NCBI GenBank assembly: GCA_963576725.1 | Contig: OY755241.1 | Location: forward strand, 24,526,449-24,590,448 | Source: Azorinus chamasolen | Lineage: Eukaryota; Mollusca; Bivalvia; Cardiida; Solecurtidae | Reading direction: 5' to 3' | DNA length: 64,000 bases | Part shown: piece after piece, positions 53,113 to 63,267 of the stretch | Numbering within the stretch: position 1 is the stretch's first letter | Layout: the number at the start of each line of letters is the position of its first letter | The notes under the pieces: model-generated | Seen by the model: only the letters and a program-made list of their open reading frames with translations | What the model was told of the DNA's origin: nothing | Databases searched by the model: none | Made by a program: the position numbers and the translations under genes

Positions 53113-54950
53113 AGCTCACCAGAGCACTTTTGTGCTCAGGGTGAGCTTTTGTGATCGCCTGATGTCCGTCGTCCGTCGTCGTGCATCGTCCGTCGTCGGG
53201 CGTCAACAATTTGAACCTTTAAAAATCTTCTCCTTTGAATCTACAGGGTTCTCAGCTTTCATCTTTGGTACATAGCATCATCTGTAGGTCCCCTACAAAA
53301 GTTATATAAATTATGCCCCTAGGGTCAAAATTGGCCCCCGCCCCAGGGGTGGTCAAAATTGGCCCCGCCCCAGGGGTGCCTTGTTTTCTATTGAAATATA
53401 TAGTAAAACTTTGAAAATCTTCTCTGAAACTGGAAGGTTCTCAACTTTCATATTTGGCACATAACATCATGTTCAGGTCCTCTACAAAAGTTATATAAAT
53501 TATGCCCCTGGGGTCAAAATTGGCTACACCCCAGGGTGGTCAGTTTTCTAGCAAACTTGAAGCTGACTGCACTTTTAAGCATCTTATCTTTACTCATAAA
53601 GGCCATAGAGAGGGGAGACTGACCTAGTATAGCCAGTTCTAGTGTTTGTGCAAGTTTTACCCTTAGTCTGATCAGTAGAGTAGAAATTGTGTTTAGCCAA
53701 ATAAATGACAAACACTCATTTTAGATTGAGAAAACTAAGTGGATAATTCTCAAAATGCTCTTTGCATATCTATGTCCTGCATTAAGCTCTTAGATATCAA
53801 TATAGAGTCTTATCAGTATATCTTTGTGAAGTTTAGCTGAATACAAGTCAAGTGTTCTATGCTGTAGCGTTCTTTATCAGTATTATATGTCTGCTTCAGA
53901 ATTGTTGTCTGCTTGTCTAAGATTGTTCACATTGTTTTTTAATACATGTCAATCTTACAATTAACTCTCTTGTACAAAACAATTATGAAGTACAATATTG
54001 GATTCTGATCTGACACGTATGTAACTTGAAGTTACATATGCATCAGATCAGAATCCAAACTGTGCTAGGTCTCCCTTTGCACTTTTGATAACAACTGGAT
54101 TGCCTCCCTTCTGGGTAGACAACTGATATTTTAGATCTGGCCTATTGCACAGACAATTAACCCTTTACTCCATAATTATGCATTTCTACACCATTGCAAA
54201 CAGAGTAGACCCAGATTAGATGGCTCATTTAGTAGCCATATGATCAGTCTGCTCTTATGATATTATATAGTGCAAATTGCATTAAATTATTTCCATTTTG
54301 TGTACAATATACAATGTACTCATAATATGTTTACTTAACCCTTTCCCTCATATAAATGCCTTTTCATGCATTTGCAAGCAGAGCAGACCCAGATCAGGCG
54401 GCTCCTTTAGCAGCTGTCTGATTAGGGCCTACTCTGTTTGTTAATGGAATTTGAAAGATGTTTTTCATTACTTTCTAAAATGGCTACACTTTCTATTTTT
54501 CATTATAACTATTTTGTCCATGAATATTCAGTAGATATTGAAATTTTGAATAAACATCGAACAGGGGAAGGGTTAAAAATAAGTTATGAATGTTAAGATA
54601 TGAATAATATGAACTCATGTAGAAGGTATAATGAAAATATCTGAAATTTTGAACATAAGTATAGATTAATTTATTCTTTCTGAAATTCAACCATTTTGCC
54701 CAGGGAGATGCTATACATACTTTTTTATATGACCTTCTTTAGATTTACATTGTTATAATATGTTTACATTTACATTTTTCTTTAATTTCTATTCACTTGA
54801 GGTCCTCTACAAAAGCTATATAAATTATGCCCTTGGGGTCAAAATTGGCACACCTCAGGGCCGGCTAGTTTTCTATAGAAACATAATAGTGAAAACTTTG
54901 AAAATCTTCTCTGATTGTCTGGTGAGCGATGTCAGGGCCATTCTGGCCCT
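53113..54950 (+). mobile_element. HINE-like element, AGCTCACC family, in the polymerase gene
   Basis: 5' end AGCTCACCAGAGC after TTTTT; 3' end GGTGAGCGATGTCAGGGCC, hairpin GGGCCATTCTGGCCC, with the final CTTG lost. Between 53550 and 54780 it holds non-core DNA with several dispersed palindromes. Polymerase sequence resumes at 54951. Confidence 0.8.
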
Positions 54951-57358
54951 TTAACACCAGAACCCATCAAAACTACGTCGGCCCGTATCCGGATCCGAAA
55001 GCTTACGGAGCGGAATACATGTCCATCAGCGACAGAGCGGCCTTCCTGAAATGGCACGAGGCAAAGACGAGTAGCGGCGCGGTCTTTGACTTCCAGGAGG
55101 AAATGGAGCTCTATTGCCGATCCGACGTAGACATTTTGCCTGTCTCCAGTTTCGACAGCTCATGATGGAAGCGGCCGGCGTTGATCCATTCCAGTACGTC
55201 ACGATCGCCAGCGTTTGCATGGGCATCTTCAAAACAAGGTACGTATCGCGTTGTTTTGTAAACACAAAATACCGAAGGGTAATTATGTCGATTGAGCGCA
55301 TCTCTAAAAACTAACCTCGAACGATTTCTTTTGGTCTCATTACAGGTTCCTGGAAGGCGAGTATCGCGTGACGGTCCAGAACGTCAACGGCGACGAGGAC
55401 ACCTGGGTGAAAGCCAGGAAAACCTCCCTGGGATGGTTCGTCAAGGAGAGTCGACACCGATGGGTAGCCATGGACGAGGATGTAAAAATCCTCAGTAAAA
55501 AGCCCATGTCCTCGCTGATCGCCCAGGTGTCAAGCCCCGGATATATCCAGAAGGATACGTTCTCCAAAGCTTCTATCCAATGGATGGAGTATCTCATGGA
55601 GCTCGCCAAGAGAGAGGGACGTCCACTGGAGATCCAGCACGCGCTCAATGACGGGGAAGTCCCGATCCTGGGGACCGAATTCAAGGTGGACGGTAAATAC
55701 GGAACAACAGTCTACGAATATCACGGTACGTTGTTCTGGCATGACATCTCGTCCCAGCATGGATGTTTCGTACAATTGACGTTCGTCTAACAAATGGTTT
55801 TATTTTGCAGGTTGTCTGTGGCACGGATGTCCAAAATGTTACCCGGACCGAACCGTCAAGGTACCCAAAACGAATCAGTCCCTTGATGAGCTCTATGCCC
55901 TCACCCTAATTAAAAAGAAGGTGTTGACCGAGGTATGTGTGCATCTGGGAACACGAATGGATGACCCTGCTCCGAGATGACCCTCAAGTCTTTGCCTTTG
56001 TAGCCACCCTGGACCTTCAGGAGAGGTTGGACCCCCGTGACTCCTTCTTCGGAGGCCGTACCAATGCCGTCAAGCTGCATTACGAGGTACGAGAGGGCGA
56101 ACAAATCAAATACGTGGACTTTACCAGGTACATAAGAATCGATTTCTTCTCGAGTCTCTCTCAGTCACGATTTACACATTCGCATCATCTCTCTGACGCT
56201 TGTCTCCGTCTTTTTGTCATTTTAGTCTGTATCCGTACGTCAACAAGTATGGGAAGTACCCGATCGGCCATCCGGATATCATCACCAGCGATTTCCAGCC
56301 TTTGGGAGCGTACTTCGGTATCGCCAAAGTCAAAATACTGGCGCCGAGAGAATTATATCACCCCGTCTTACCCTACCGGTCCAACGGCAAACTCAAATTT
56401 CCCCTTTGCCACGCCTGTACCGATGACGAACATCTCGGACCCTGTCAACATAAGGATTCTCAGCGCGCGTTCGTGGGTACCTGGTGCACACCGGAGCTGG
56501 AAAAGGCTTTGGACAAGGGGTATCGACTCTTGGACATGTATGAGGTTTACGACTGGACCCAGTCCTCTCAGTACGATCGGGAGACCAAAGAAGGCGGCCT
56601 ATTCAGCACCTACGTCAACACCTTCCTGAAGTTTAAACAGGAAGCCAGCGGCTGGCCAGACTGGTGCCACACTGACGAGGACAAAGCCAAGTACGTCCCG
56701 CAGTACGAAGAAAAATAAGGCGTGGTCCTGAATCCGGATAGTATTTGTAAGAATCCGGGTCTCCGTGCGTTGGCCAGGCTGTGTCTCAACTCCATCTGGG
56801 GAAAATTTGGCCAGCGACTCAACCAAGGGATCAGTGAGATTTTCCACGAATCGGAGCTAAACAAATTCTACAGAGCCCTCACCGACAGGTCCAAACAAGT
56901 GAAGGACTTCCGGATCATCAACGAGGAGCACCTTCACTTAGAATATGAACACCAGTCGGGATTTGTACCGGAAGACATGAAGACCAACATCTTCTTGGCA
57001 ACGTTCACCACCTGCTGGGCTAGACTGAAGTTGTACGAAGTGTTGGAGCAGCTGGGAGACCGAGTATTGTACTACGACACCGACTCGGTCATCTACGTCA
57101 GCAGACCCGGGCACTACGAACCGCCGCTTGGCGACTATTTAGGTATGTTGTGTTCTATTCCGATGAAAACGTCTACCAGGTTCTAAATTCATATGTAACT
57201 ACTCGCGATCATCACGATCAGCCTTTTTCCTTTATTCAAATATTTCTTTTCTATTGACAGGCGAACTCAACTGGATCACGGGAACCATATCGTAGAGTTT
57301 GTGAGCGGCGGGCCGAAAAACTATGCTTACACCACGGCCAAGGGCAAAACAACCTGCA

Positions 57359-59219
57359 CAAGGCAGTCCAAAAGACAGCTATATCCCCCACCGCCGCCAC
57401 CTAAATTAAGACATTGACCTTAAGGTGATACAATGGGTTTTAACGTGGTTGACATTCAACCTTCCAGTTGTTAAGAAAATAGGACGCGCAAACTAATATA
57501 ATGGAAACTGAAGGTAAGAACACGACTTTCAAATGTGACCTTGACCCGACATGACTGCCACATGTGTTCTGCACATCATCTCAATTCGATTAATATTTGA
57601 CTCAAGTTTTATGAAAATCCTTCAAATGGTTTAGAAGATATGGAGCGGACACGAAATGTAATGGAAATTGAAGATTAAATCACTTGGCCTTCAAATGTGA
57701 CCTTGACCTTGAGCCGACATGACTGCCACATATGTTCTGCACATTGTCTCAACGTGGTTAACATTTGAGGCAAGTTTCTTGAAAATCCTTCAAGGGGTAT
57801 AGGAGATAACGAAACTATAATGGAAATTGAAGGTAAGAACACTTGATCTTCAAATGTGACCTTGACCTTGAGCCGACATGACTGGCACATGTGTTCTGCA
57901 CATCGTCTCAATTTAGCTAACATTTAACTAAACTTTTATGAAAATCCTTCAAAGGCTTTAGAAGATATGGAGCGAACATGAAAATGTAACGGAAATTAAA
58001 GGTTGGAACACGTGACCTTGACCTTGAGCCAACATGACTGCCGCATGGGTTCTGCACATCGTCTCAATTCATTTAATATTTGACTCAAGTTTTATGAAAA
58101 TCCTTCAAAGGGTTTAGAAGATATGGAGCGGACACGAAACTAATGGCAACTGAAGGTTTAAACACTTGACCTTCAAATATGACCTTGAACTTGAGCCGAC
58201 ATGACTGCCACATGTGTTCTGCACATCGTCTTAATTTGGTTAATATTTGACTCAAGTTTTATGAAAATCCTTCAAATGGTTTAGAAGATATGGAGCGGAC
58301 ACGAAATGTAATGGAAATTGAAAATTAAATCACTTGGCCTTCAAATGTGACCTTGACCTGACATGACTGCCACATATGTTCTGCACATTGTCTCAATGTG
58401 GTTAACATTTGAGGCAAGTTTCTTGAAAATCCTTCAAGGGGTATAGGAGATAATGAAACTATAATGGAAATTGAAGGTAAGAACACTTGATCTTCAAATG
58501 TGACCTTGACCTTGAGCCGACATGACTGGCACATGTGTTCTGCACATCGTCTCAATTTAGCTAACATTTAACTAAACTTTTATGAAAATCCTTCAAAGGC
58601 TTTAGAAGATATGGAGCGGACATGAAAATGTAACGGAAATTAAAGTTTGAACACTTGACCTTCAAACGTGACCTTGACCTTGAGCCAACATGACTGCCGC
58701 ATGGGTTCTGCACATCGTCTCAATTCATTTAATATTTGACTCAAGTTTTATGAAAATCCTTCAAAGGGTTTAGAAGATATGGAGCGGACACGAAACTGTA
58801 ATGGCAACTGAAGGTTTAAACACTTGACCTTCAAATGTGACATTGAACTGGAGCCGACATGACTGCCACATGTGTTCTGCACATCGTCTTAATTTGGTTA
58901 ACATTTGACTCAAGTTTCATGAAAATCCTTCAAAGGGTTTAGAAGATATGGAGCGGACACAAAAATGCAATGGAAATTGAAGGTTAAAACCCTTGACCTT
59001 CAAATGTGACCTTGACCTTGAGCCGACATATCTGCCACATATGTTCTGCACATCGTCTCAACTTGGTTAACATTTGAGGCAAGTTTCTTGAAAATCCTTC
59101 AAGGGGTATAGGAGATATGGAGCGGACACGAAATTGTTACGGACAGACGGACGGACGGACAGACAGACGGACAGACGAAGGCCATTCCTATAACCCCCCT
59201 CCGCTATGCGGTGGGGGAT
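57359..59219 (-). mobile_element. HINE-like element, ATCCCCCAC family, in the polymerase gene
   Basis: Minus strand: ATCCCCCACCGCATAGCGGA GGGGG hairpin at 59219, a GGAC minisatellite, about ten core units near 163 bp (TGACCTTGACCTTGAGCCGA, CTGCACATCGTCTCAA on plus), the complementary GGTGGGGGAT, a hairpin GCTGTC-TTTT-GGACTGC, and CCTTG as the end. Blocks of four units form a higher-order repeat of about 650 bp (57675-57923 against 58325-58567). Confidence 0.8.
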
Positions 59220-59519
59220 AAAAATCAGGGGGTTCAGTCTGAACTACACCAACGCCCAACATCTCAATTTCGACAGCATCAGGGATATGGTGATAAATGT
59301 TGACCCGGCCCGACCCTCCACCTATAAAAACAAAAGGAAGTTGGATGGCGTAGAACAACCCCCCTCCAAGCTCATCGTGGTCACAAACCCCAACAAAATA
59401 TCCAGAGACAAATATGATCACGTTCTTTACAACCGAGAAGAAAACAAACAGTACCGGGTCGTGTACGACAAAAGGGTCATTTTTGACAGTTACGATACGC
59501 GACCCTAGGGTTATTAGTT

Positions 59520-59528
59520 TATAAGAGA
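59520..59528 (+). promoter_or_regulatory. TATAAGAGA box, gene at 59577
   Basis: TTTATAAGAGAC, 57 bases before the ATG. Confidence 0.55.
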
Positions 59529-59576
59529 CAATCCACTAGGGAAAATGATCAACGTGATCAACGTAAACGTGTCACC

Positions 59577-59903
59577 ATGAACCGTTCCAGAGTCTATCTG
59601 CAGTTTAATTTCTTGACGGTCTTGAGAGAGGCTCAACTCCTTAGAAATGTGACATCGGCTCAAATCGAAGCCGTGTGCGAAATAGCCAAACGGATCGCCG
59701 ATGGCACCATTAATCCGTTACGGCGAGACATCCACACCTTCGAAAGAAAACGACTGGTACTACGTACTTTGGCCTCCAATCGTGTCAACATTTCGAGAAA
59801 AAAGGCCCTTTTGCGACGACACGGGTCGCTGGTGGCGACGATGGTCCGCGAAGTCTATCTCATTCGAACCATCATGGACGAAATCGGGACTCCGGAACAA
59901 TAA
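59577..59903 (+). CDS. Small basic Polinton protein, paralogue 1
   Basis: A 108-residue intact frame, the first gene after the polymerase. It is helical and rich in Arg/Leu: FLTVLREAQLLRNVTSAQIE, then RKRLVLRTLASNRVNISRKK ALLRRHG. The pattern of an N-terminal 'take a cell, drop it in' helical repeat followed by K/R-K-x-LLRxxG is typical of a small conserved protein found in many Polintons and adintoviruses next to the ATPase; its function is unknown to me and a virion core or DNA-packaging role is a guess. It is clearly related to the gene at 60864-61190. Own upstream TATAAGAGA box. Confidence 0.65.
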   Translation: MNRSRVYLQFNFLTVLREAQLLRNVTSAQIEAVCEIAKRIADGTINPLRRDIHTFERKRLVLRTLASNRVNISRKKALLRRHGSLVATMVREVYLIRTIMDEIGTPEQ

Positions 59904-59905
59904 AT

Positions 59906-59914
59906 TATAAGAGA
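59906..59914 (+). promoter_or_regulatory. TATAAGAGA box, gene at 59948
   Basis: AATTATAAGAGATAGG, 42 bases before the ATG. Confidence 0.55.
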
Positions 59915-59947
59915 TAGGGCGTAGAGACGGTACTTTAAGACATTGCC

Positions 59948-60833
59948 ATGAACGTTTGTCCGGACTGCAGCCGTTCATTCTCGAGAAGAGACGTCATGCT
60001 GAGACACCGACGACACGTCGGTCATCAGCCGTCAACACTCAGAAATATAGAAGAGGTGCCGCCACCGCCTCCGTATAGTTATATAGAAGACCCGCCGTCG
60101 CCGCAGTTATATAGAAGACCCACCGCCACCGCATAGTTATACGGCAGACCCACCACAGCCGCCGCCGCCACGGCATTCAGTCCCTGAAAAATGTCTGCTA
60201 CCTTTCGAACCCTGCTCCAGTATCATGGTGGCCGGACCCACGGGTTCCGGAAAAACCAGATGGACGTATACCTTTCTTCGACAGCTGGACTACTTATACG
60301 AAACACCACCTAGAAAGATCTTGTACTGCTACGGCATTTATCAAACGTTATTCGAAGACATGGAAAGACGACTGCCCAACTTTACGTTACACCGAGGGCT
60401 GCCTTCTATGGATGAATTAGAAGAATTTGCGGGAGGAGAACACGATCTTATCGTTCTGGACGACCTCATGCGGGACGTACTCGAAAGTAAAACGGCCGAA
60501 CTTCTCTTTACGCAAGGTTGCCATCATAGAAAACTCAGCGTCGTGTTTATCACTCAAAATATCTACGGACAAGGCAAGTCGGCCAGGACGATCGCTCTCA
60601 ATTGCTGGTACATGGTACTCTTTAAGAACATAAGAGGCACTTCTTAGGTTCAAACTTTGGGACGCCAGCTCTTTCCCAGAAAATCTCGGTGCTTAACGGA
60701 CGCCTTCGAAGACGCTATCAAACACCCTTTCGGTTACTTGATGATCGATTTGACTCCGCGAGGAAGAGACGAATACGGACTTAGAACTCGAGCGTTTCTG
60801 GGAGAAGATATCATCGTGTACAAATGTTTATAA
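59948..60833 (+). pseudogene. Polinton packaging ATPase with N-terminal zinc finger
   Basis: The start ATG 59948 opens a C2H2 finger (CPDCSRSFSRRDVMLRHRRH), then a Pro/Tyr-rich linker built of SYIEDPP-type repeats. The ATPase follows in another frame (from about 60106), showing a one-base shift inside the repeat. Walker A is MVAGPTGSGKT (60225), Walker B is LIVLDDLM, and FTQGCHHRKLSVVFITQN is the family's signature after it. An in-frame TAG at 60645-60647, where related proteins have Gln, precedes the conserved C-terminus (FGYLMIDLTPRGRDEYGLRT), ending at TAA 60831-60833. The family is the FtsK/HerA-type genome-packaging ATPase of Polintons. Two lesions make this copy a pseudogene unless the TAG is read through. 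Confidence 0.85.
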
Positions 60834-60837
60834 GAGA
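60829..60837 (+). promoter_or_regulatory. TATAAGAGA box, gene at 60864
   Basis: GTTTATAAGAGAGAC overlaps the ATPase stop codon, 35 bases before the next ATG. Confidence 0.55.
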
Positions 60838-60863
60838 GACACCAACGTTTACTTGAGTCAAAC

Positions 60864-61190
60864 ATGAGTAAACTGGTCAGAAGTCAGTGGGTCTACTTTC
60901 AGCTATTTATATCGAAAACGACTGACAGGCAAAAACGCTCTTTATTGGATACCATCACCGAGGATCAGTTGAAGGCGTTAATTCAAATAGTCAAGAACTT
61001 TTTACAAAGGGTTGTAGCGGTAAAGCCTTCGAGTTTAGAGACATTAAAGCGACGCAGGTACTTTTTCAGACGAATCGCCGATAGGTCGATTTCTCTCAAA
61101 AATAAAAAGAAATTGTTACGTAACAGGGAAAAGACACTGACAGAATTCCTGAGAGCCGTGGAAGCTTCTCTGACATCCTACCTAAAATGA
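60864..61190 (+). CDS. Small basic Polinton protein, paralogue 2
   Basis: A 108-residue intact frame, the same length as the gene at 59577. Shared plan: SQWVYFQLFISKTTDRQKR, an all-helical middle, LKRRRYFFRRIADRSISLK, then NKKKLLRNREKTLTEFL. Residue spacing of the basic helix matches paralogue 1, so the pair arose by duplication inside the element. Its stop overlaps the next start (ATGA), which suggests one transcript with the next two genes. Confidence 0.65.
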   Translation: MSKLVRSQWVYFQLFISKTTDRQKRSLLDTITEDQLKALIQIVKNFLQRVVAVKPSSLETLKRRRYFFRRIADRSISLKNKKKLLRNREKTLTEFLRAVEASLTSYLK

Positions 61191-61423
61191 GTACGGTTCA
61201 AAAGTCAGTGTTACTTCCCTTCGATAAATATCAGAGACTCATCGGGCACCACCGCAAAGCTATAGAACATCCGACAGCTTCCGCGAAAACGATCTATCGT
61301 ATACCTGACGAGACAACGCAGATTAGACCGGCGCAGCAACGATCTACGGGACCTCCCGGCGTTCCAGCCAGGATACCGCAAAGGCCTAAGAAGAAACCGG
61401 AACGGAGAACGTGGATAGAGTAA
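61187..61423 (+). CDS. Small conserved Polinton protein of unknown function
   Basis: 78 residues. The N-terminus MSTVQKSVLLPFDKYQRLI resembles the short 'VxVPFDKYxRL' proteins often encoded beside Polinton integrases; the rest is Pro/Arg/Lys-rich and probably disordered (PPGVPARIPQRPKKKPERR). It starts inside the previous stop (ATGA) and its TAA overlaps the integrase start (TAATG). Function not known. Confidence 0.6.
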   Translation: MSTVQKSVLLPFDKYQRLIGHHRKAIEHPTASAKTIYRIPDETTQIRPAQQRSTGPPGVPARIPQRPKKKPERRTWIE

Positions 61424-62517
61424 TGGCGGACTGGAAAGAGTACCTCGCCTCCATTTATTTCGACCCCAACCATCCCGGAAGTTTTGCCGGTCCTACAAAA
61501 TTACAAATCGGAAAGTATAGAATCGCGAAATGGTTGAGAGATCAAGAAGCCTACTCTTTGACTAAGGGCGTGAGACGCTCATTTCGGCGATCTAGAGTGA
61601 TCGTGGAAGGACTAGACAGTCAGTGGGACGTAGATCTGATGGACATGAAGGATCTTGCTGATGAAAACGACGGTTACCAGTACGTGTTGACGGCCATCGA
61701 CATATTTTCGCGGTTCAGCTTCTGCGAGCCCGTGCGGAGTAAAAAAGGTAAAGACGTGTCGGAAGCGTTTCAGCGATTGTTGGCCGGGTCTAGATATCCC
61801 GATGTGATACGAACCGATAAAGGTAAAGAATTCAACAATAAAACATTTCTTCAATTTTTGGACGAAAAAGGAATAAATCATTTTAACGCTCAAAACACGG
61901 AAATCGAGGCAAACTACATCGAGAGATTGATCAAGACGCTGAAACATCGTCTCTATCGTTATTTTATCGAGCGTAGAACTAGGCGGTATGTGGACGCGCT
62001 ACAACATCTTGTGGACAGCTACAATCGCACGGTACATACTAGTTTGGGAAGAACTCCGGCCTCCATCGACGAATCGAACGAGTCCGAAAGCAGATACCAA
62101 CAGTACCTTATAAGACGAAAACGGGCGTCCCAAAGCGTTATAAAAAAGTCATCCAAACACACGAAGAAACCGCGTTACGCCTTCAAAGTAGATCAGGTGG
62201 TTCGGATTTCGCGTATAAGGAACATCTTTGAACCGCAAAAATGGTCGGGAGAACTGTTTAAAGTGAAACGACGATTCAGAAGGGAGGACTTGCCCGTGTA
62301 CGAGCTCGTAGACTGGTCGGGCTAGGATGTGACGGGTACTTTCTATGAACAAGAACTGCAGGCTGTAAACGTCAACGACTACAAAGAATATTACGTGGAG
62401 AAGGTATTGAAGAAAAGAACCAGAAATAAGAGACGGGAACTCCTCGTCCGGTGGCTACATTGGCCGAAAAAGTACGACTCATGGATTCCGGAAGGCAACC
62501 TGAAGAATTATCGCTAA
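61423..62517 (+). pseudogene. Polinton retroviral-type integrase with chromodomain
   Basis: Start ATG 61423. The N-terminal region YFDPNHPGSFAGPTKLQIGK is followed by the rve core: WDVDLMDM (first Asp), TDKGKEFNN (second Asp), and NTEIEANYIERLIKTLKHRL (Glu), the D,D-35-E triad. Then come YNRTVHTSLGRTPASI, an SH3-like part (AFKVDQVVRISRIRN), and GTFYEQELQAVN. After it a chromodomain: YYVEKVLKKRTR, LLVRWLHWPKKYDSWIPEGN. An in-frame TAG at 62323-62325 separates core and chromodomain; the frame is otherwise open for 364 codons. Catalytic residues are intact. The stop is probably a recent nonsense mutation; suppression is possible but unsupported. Translationally coupled to the gene before it. Confidence 0.9.
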
Positions 62518-62524
62518 TAAGAGG
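62516..62524 (+). promoter_or_regulatory. Variant TATAAGAGA box, gene at 62554
   Basis: AATAAGAGG, overlapping the integrase stop, 38 bases before the ATG. Two changes from the consensus. Confidence 0.4.
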
Positions 62525-62553
62525 CATACCTACGAACATAGAAGAAACCAACA

Positions 62554-62756
62554 TGAATCGAGAAAATAGTCAGGAGTGGCAATTTTTCGGTAGCCGTGTT
62601 CCTAAAGCCGAAATCGTGTACATTTGCCAGATTGTCATTGTGTACGTTATTATTATCACATCCATCGTGAATCTGTCGCTAACAACGGAAATCCCGAATT
62701 GTGGATCAGTTTACTCTGTACCGCCATCGGATACGCTCTTCCATCCCCGACTCTGA
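62554..62756 (+). pseudogene. Polinton membrane protein, frameshifted
   Basis: MNRENSQEWQFFGSRVPKAE leads into one strong membrane segment, IVIVYVIIITSIVNLSL. After about 62680 the conserved continuation (NPELWISLLCTAIGYALPSP) lies in another frame, so one base has been lost or gained; the original frame ends in an unrelated tail at 62756. The 'PKAEIV ... IVNLSL ... LWxxLLxxxIGYxLPxP' pattern is common to a short one- or two-pass membrane protein of Polintons and adintoviruses. Role unknown, presumably virion or membrane associated. Confidence 0.65.
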
Positions 62757-62759
62757 ATC

Positions 62760-63172
62760 ATGGACGATCACTACCTGTTTCTGAACAGCAACTTGTCCAA
62801 AGACCAACATCCAACTAATGAGCCCGGAGATTTTACCGTCGAGTTGCCACTGTCGTACGATCTTAGCGGTCAGTGGACGTGCGCATTAAAAGACATACGG
62901 ATATCGGTTCGAAAAGACATCCTATATGTGTGTTCGGACATTTGCGAGGAATCCTACGCCGAAAAGACCATGCTGCCCGTGTTACGCGCGCTTCAAAAAC
63001 CCCGAGGAAAGAGCGTGCTGACCTATTTGACCTTCGATAACCCTATGTACGTGAAAATAAAACGTCAGTCTTACGTCGAGTCAGAATCTTTATAAGAGAC
63101 GAGCAGTTAAAGAGACCCAACATTACCGACCGTATCGTACGCTGTACCCTTCACCTGAAAAAATGGACGTAG
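62760..63172 (+). pseudogene. Polinton virion-type protein (YLFLNSN start), frameshifted
   Basis: The start MDDHYLFLNSNLSKDQHPTN, then FTVELPLSYDLSGQWTCALK, matches the N-terminal pattern of a widespread Polinton protein ('FYLtLpSN...DLsGxWeVaL') that I think is a minor capsid or penton-like component. The first frame stops at 63095. The family's C-terminal part (RIVRCTLHLKKW) is in another frame and ends at TAG 63170-63172, so there is a frameshift near 63085. Even rejoined it would be shorter than usual. The next gene's ATG lies eight bases before this stop. Confidence 0.55.
63091..63099 (+). promoter_or_regulatory. TATAAGAGA box, gene at 63163
   Basis: CTTTATAAGAGACG, 72 bases before the ATG and inside the preceding coding region. 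Being within coding sequence, it could be coincidence. Confidence 0.35.
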
Positions 63173-63267
63173 ATATGTGGAGAACGCATTTTAGAAGAAT
63201 GGCGGAAGGCAAAGTGCGACCTAATCACAGGGGTCACTACATCGTGGAGGAGGTACAGATCGCGTAG
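63163..63267 (+). CDS. 34-codon truncated Polinton gene start
   Basis: MDVDMWRTHFRRMAEGKVRP, then NHRGHYIVEEVQIA and TAG. It looks like the beginning of a larger conserved protein (WxxHFxxMAxGK...GxYxV) that stops where the convergent PC4-like gene begins. From this point leftwards the two Polinton copies differ, and no double-jelly-roll major capsid gene is visible. I read it as the left edge of an internal deletion that removed capsid genes and any TBP-like gene. Confidence 0.5.
   Translation: MDVDMWRTHFRRMAEGKVRPNHRGHYIVEEVQIA

Larger units (their letters stand above)
49546..59508 (+). pseudogene. Polinton DNA polymerase B (protein-primed type), intron-containing, broken
   Basis: Ordered pieces of the Polinton/adintovirus polymerase. 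These are an N-terminal segment (49546-49925), a C2H2 finger YCSRCQEVFNGYQTYSDH (50518 on), the VRFNDPW / NDLLRVVIRHD region, QIVNDDQLCLARAI and a cysteine-rich part (51197-52050), exonuclease motifs FFDFEATQD and AHNMK|GYDG, and GYFPHF. Then DPRDSFFGGRTNAVKLHY, DFT|SLYPYVNKYGKYP (polymerase motif A), LNSIWGKFGQR (motif B), YYDTDSVIY (motif C), FVSGGPKNYAY, and C-terminal RGFSLNYTN and YRVVYDKRVI. Introns with good sites: 49926-50517, 51070-51196, 52778-52895, 55239-55345, 55726-55810, 56128-56225 and 57143-57260. Damage: frameshifts near 50985, 51935, 52995, 55137, 55930 and 57270, an in-frame TAA at 56716-56718, and insertions at 52477, 53113 and 57359. Non-functional as it stands. Confidence 0.9.

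Noticed and set aside
57382..59220. A DNA transposon with TATCCCCCACCGC inverted ends and TA duplication
   Set aside because: The ends are the subterminal repeats of a HINE. Extending to the 3' hairpin and CCTTG at 57359 fits the other elements and polymerase homology better.
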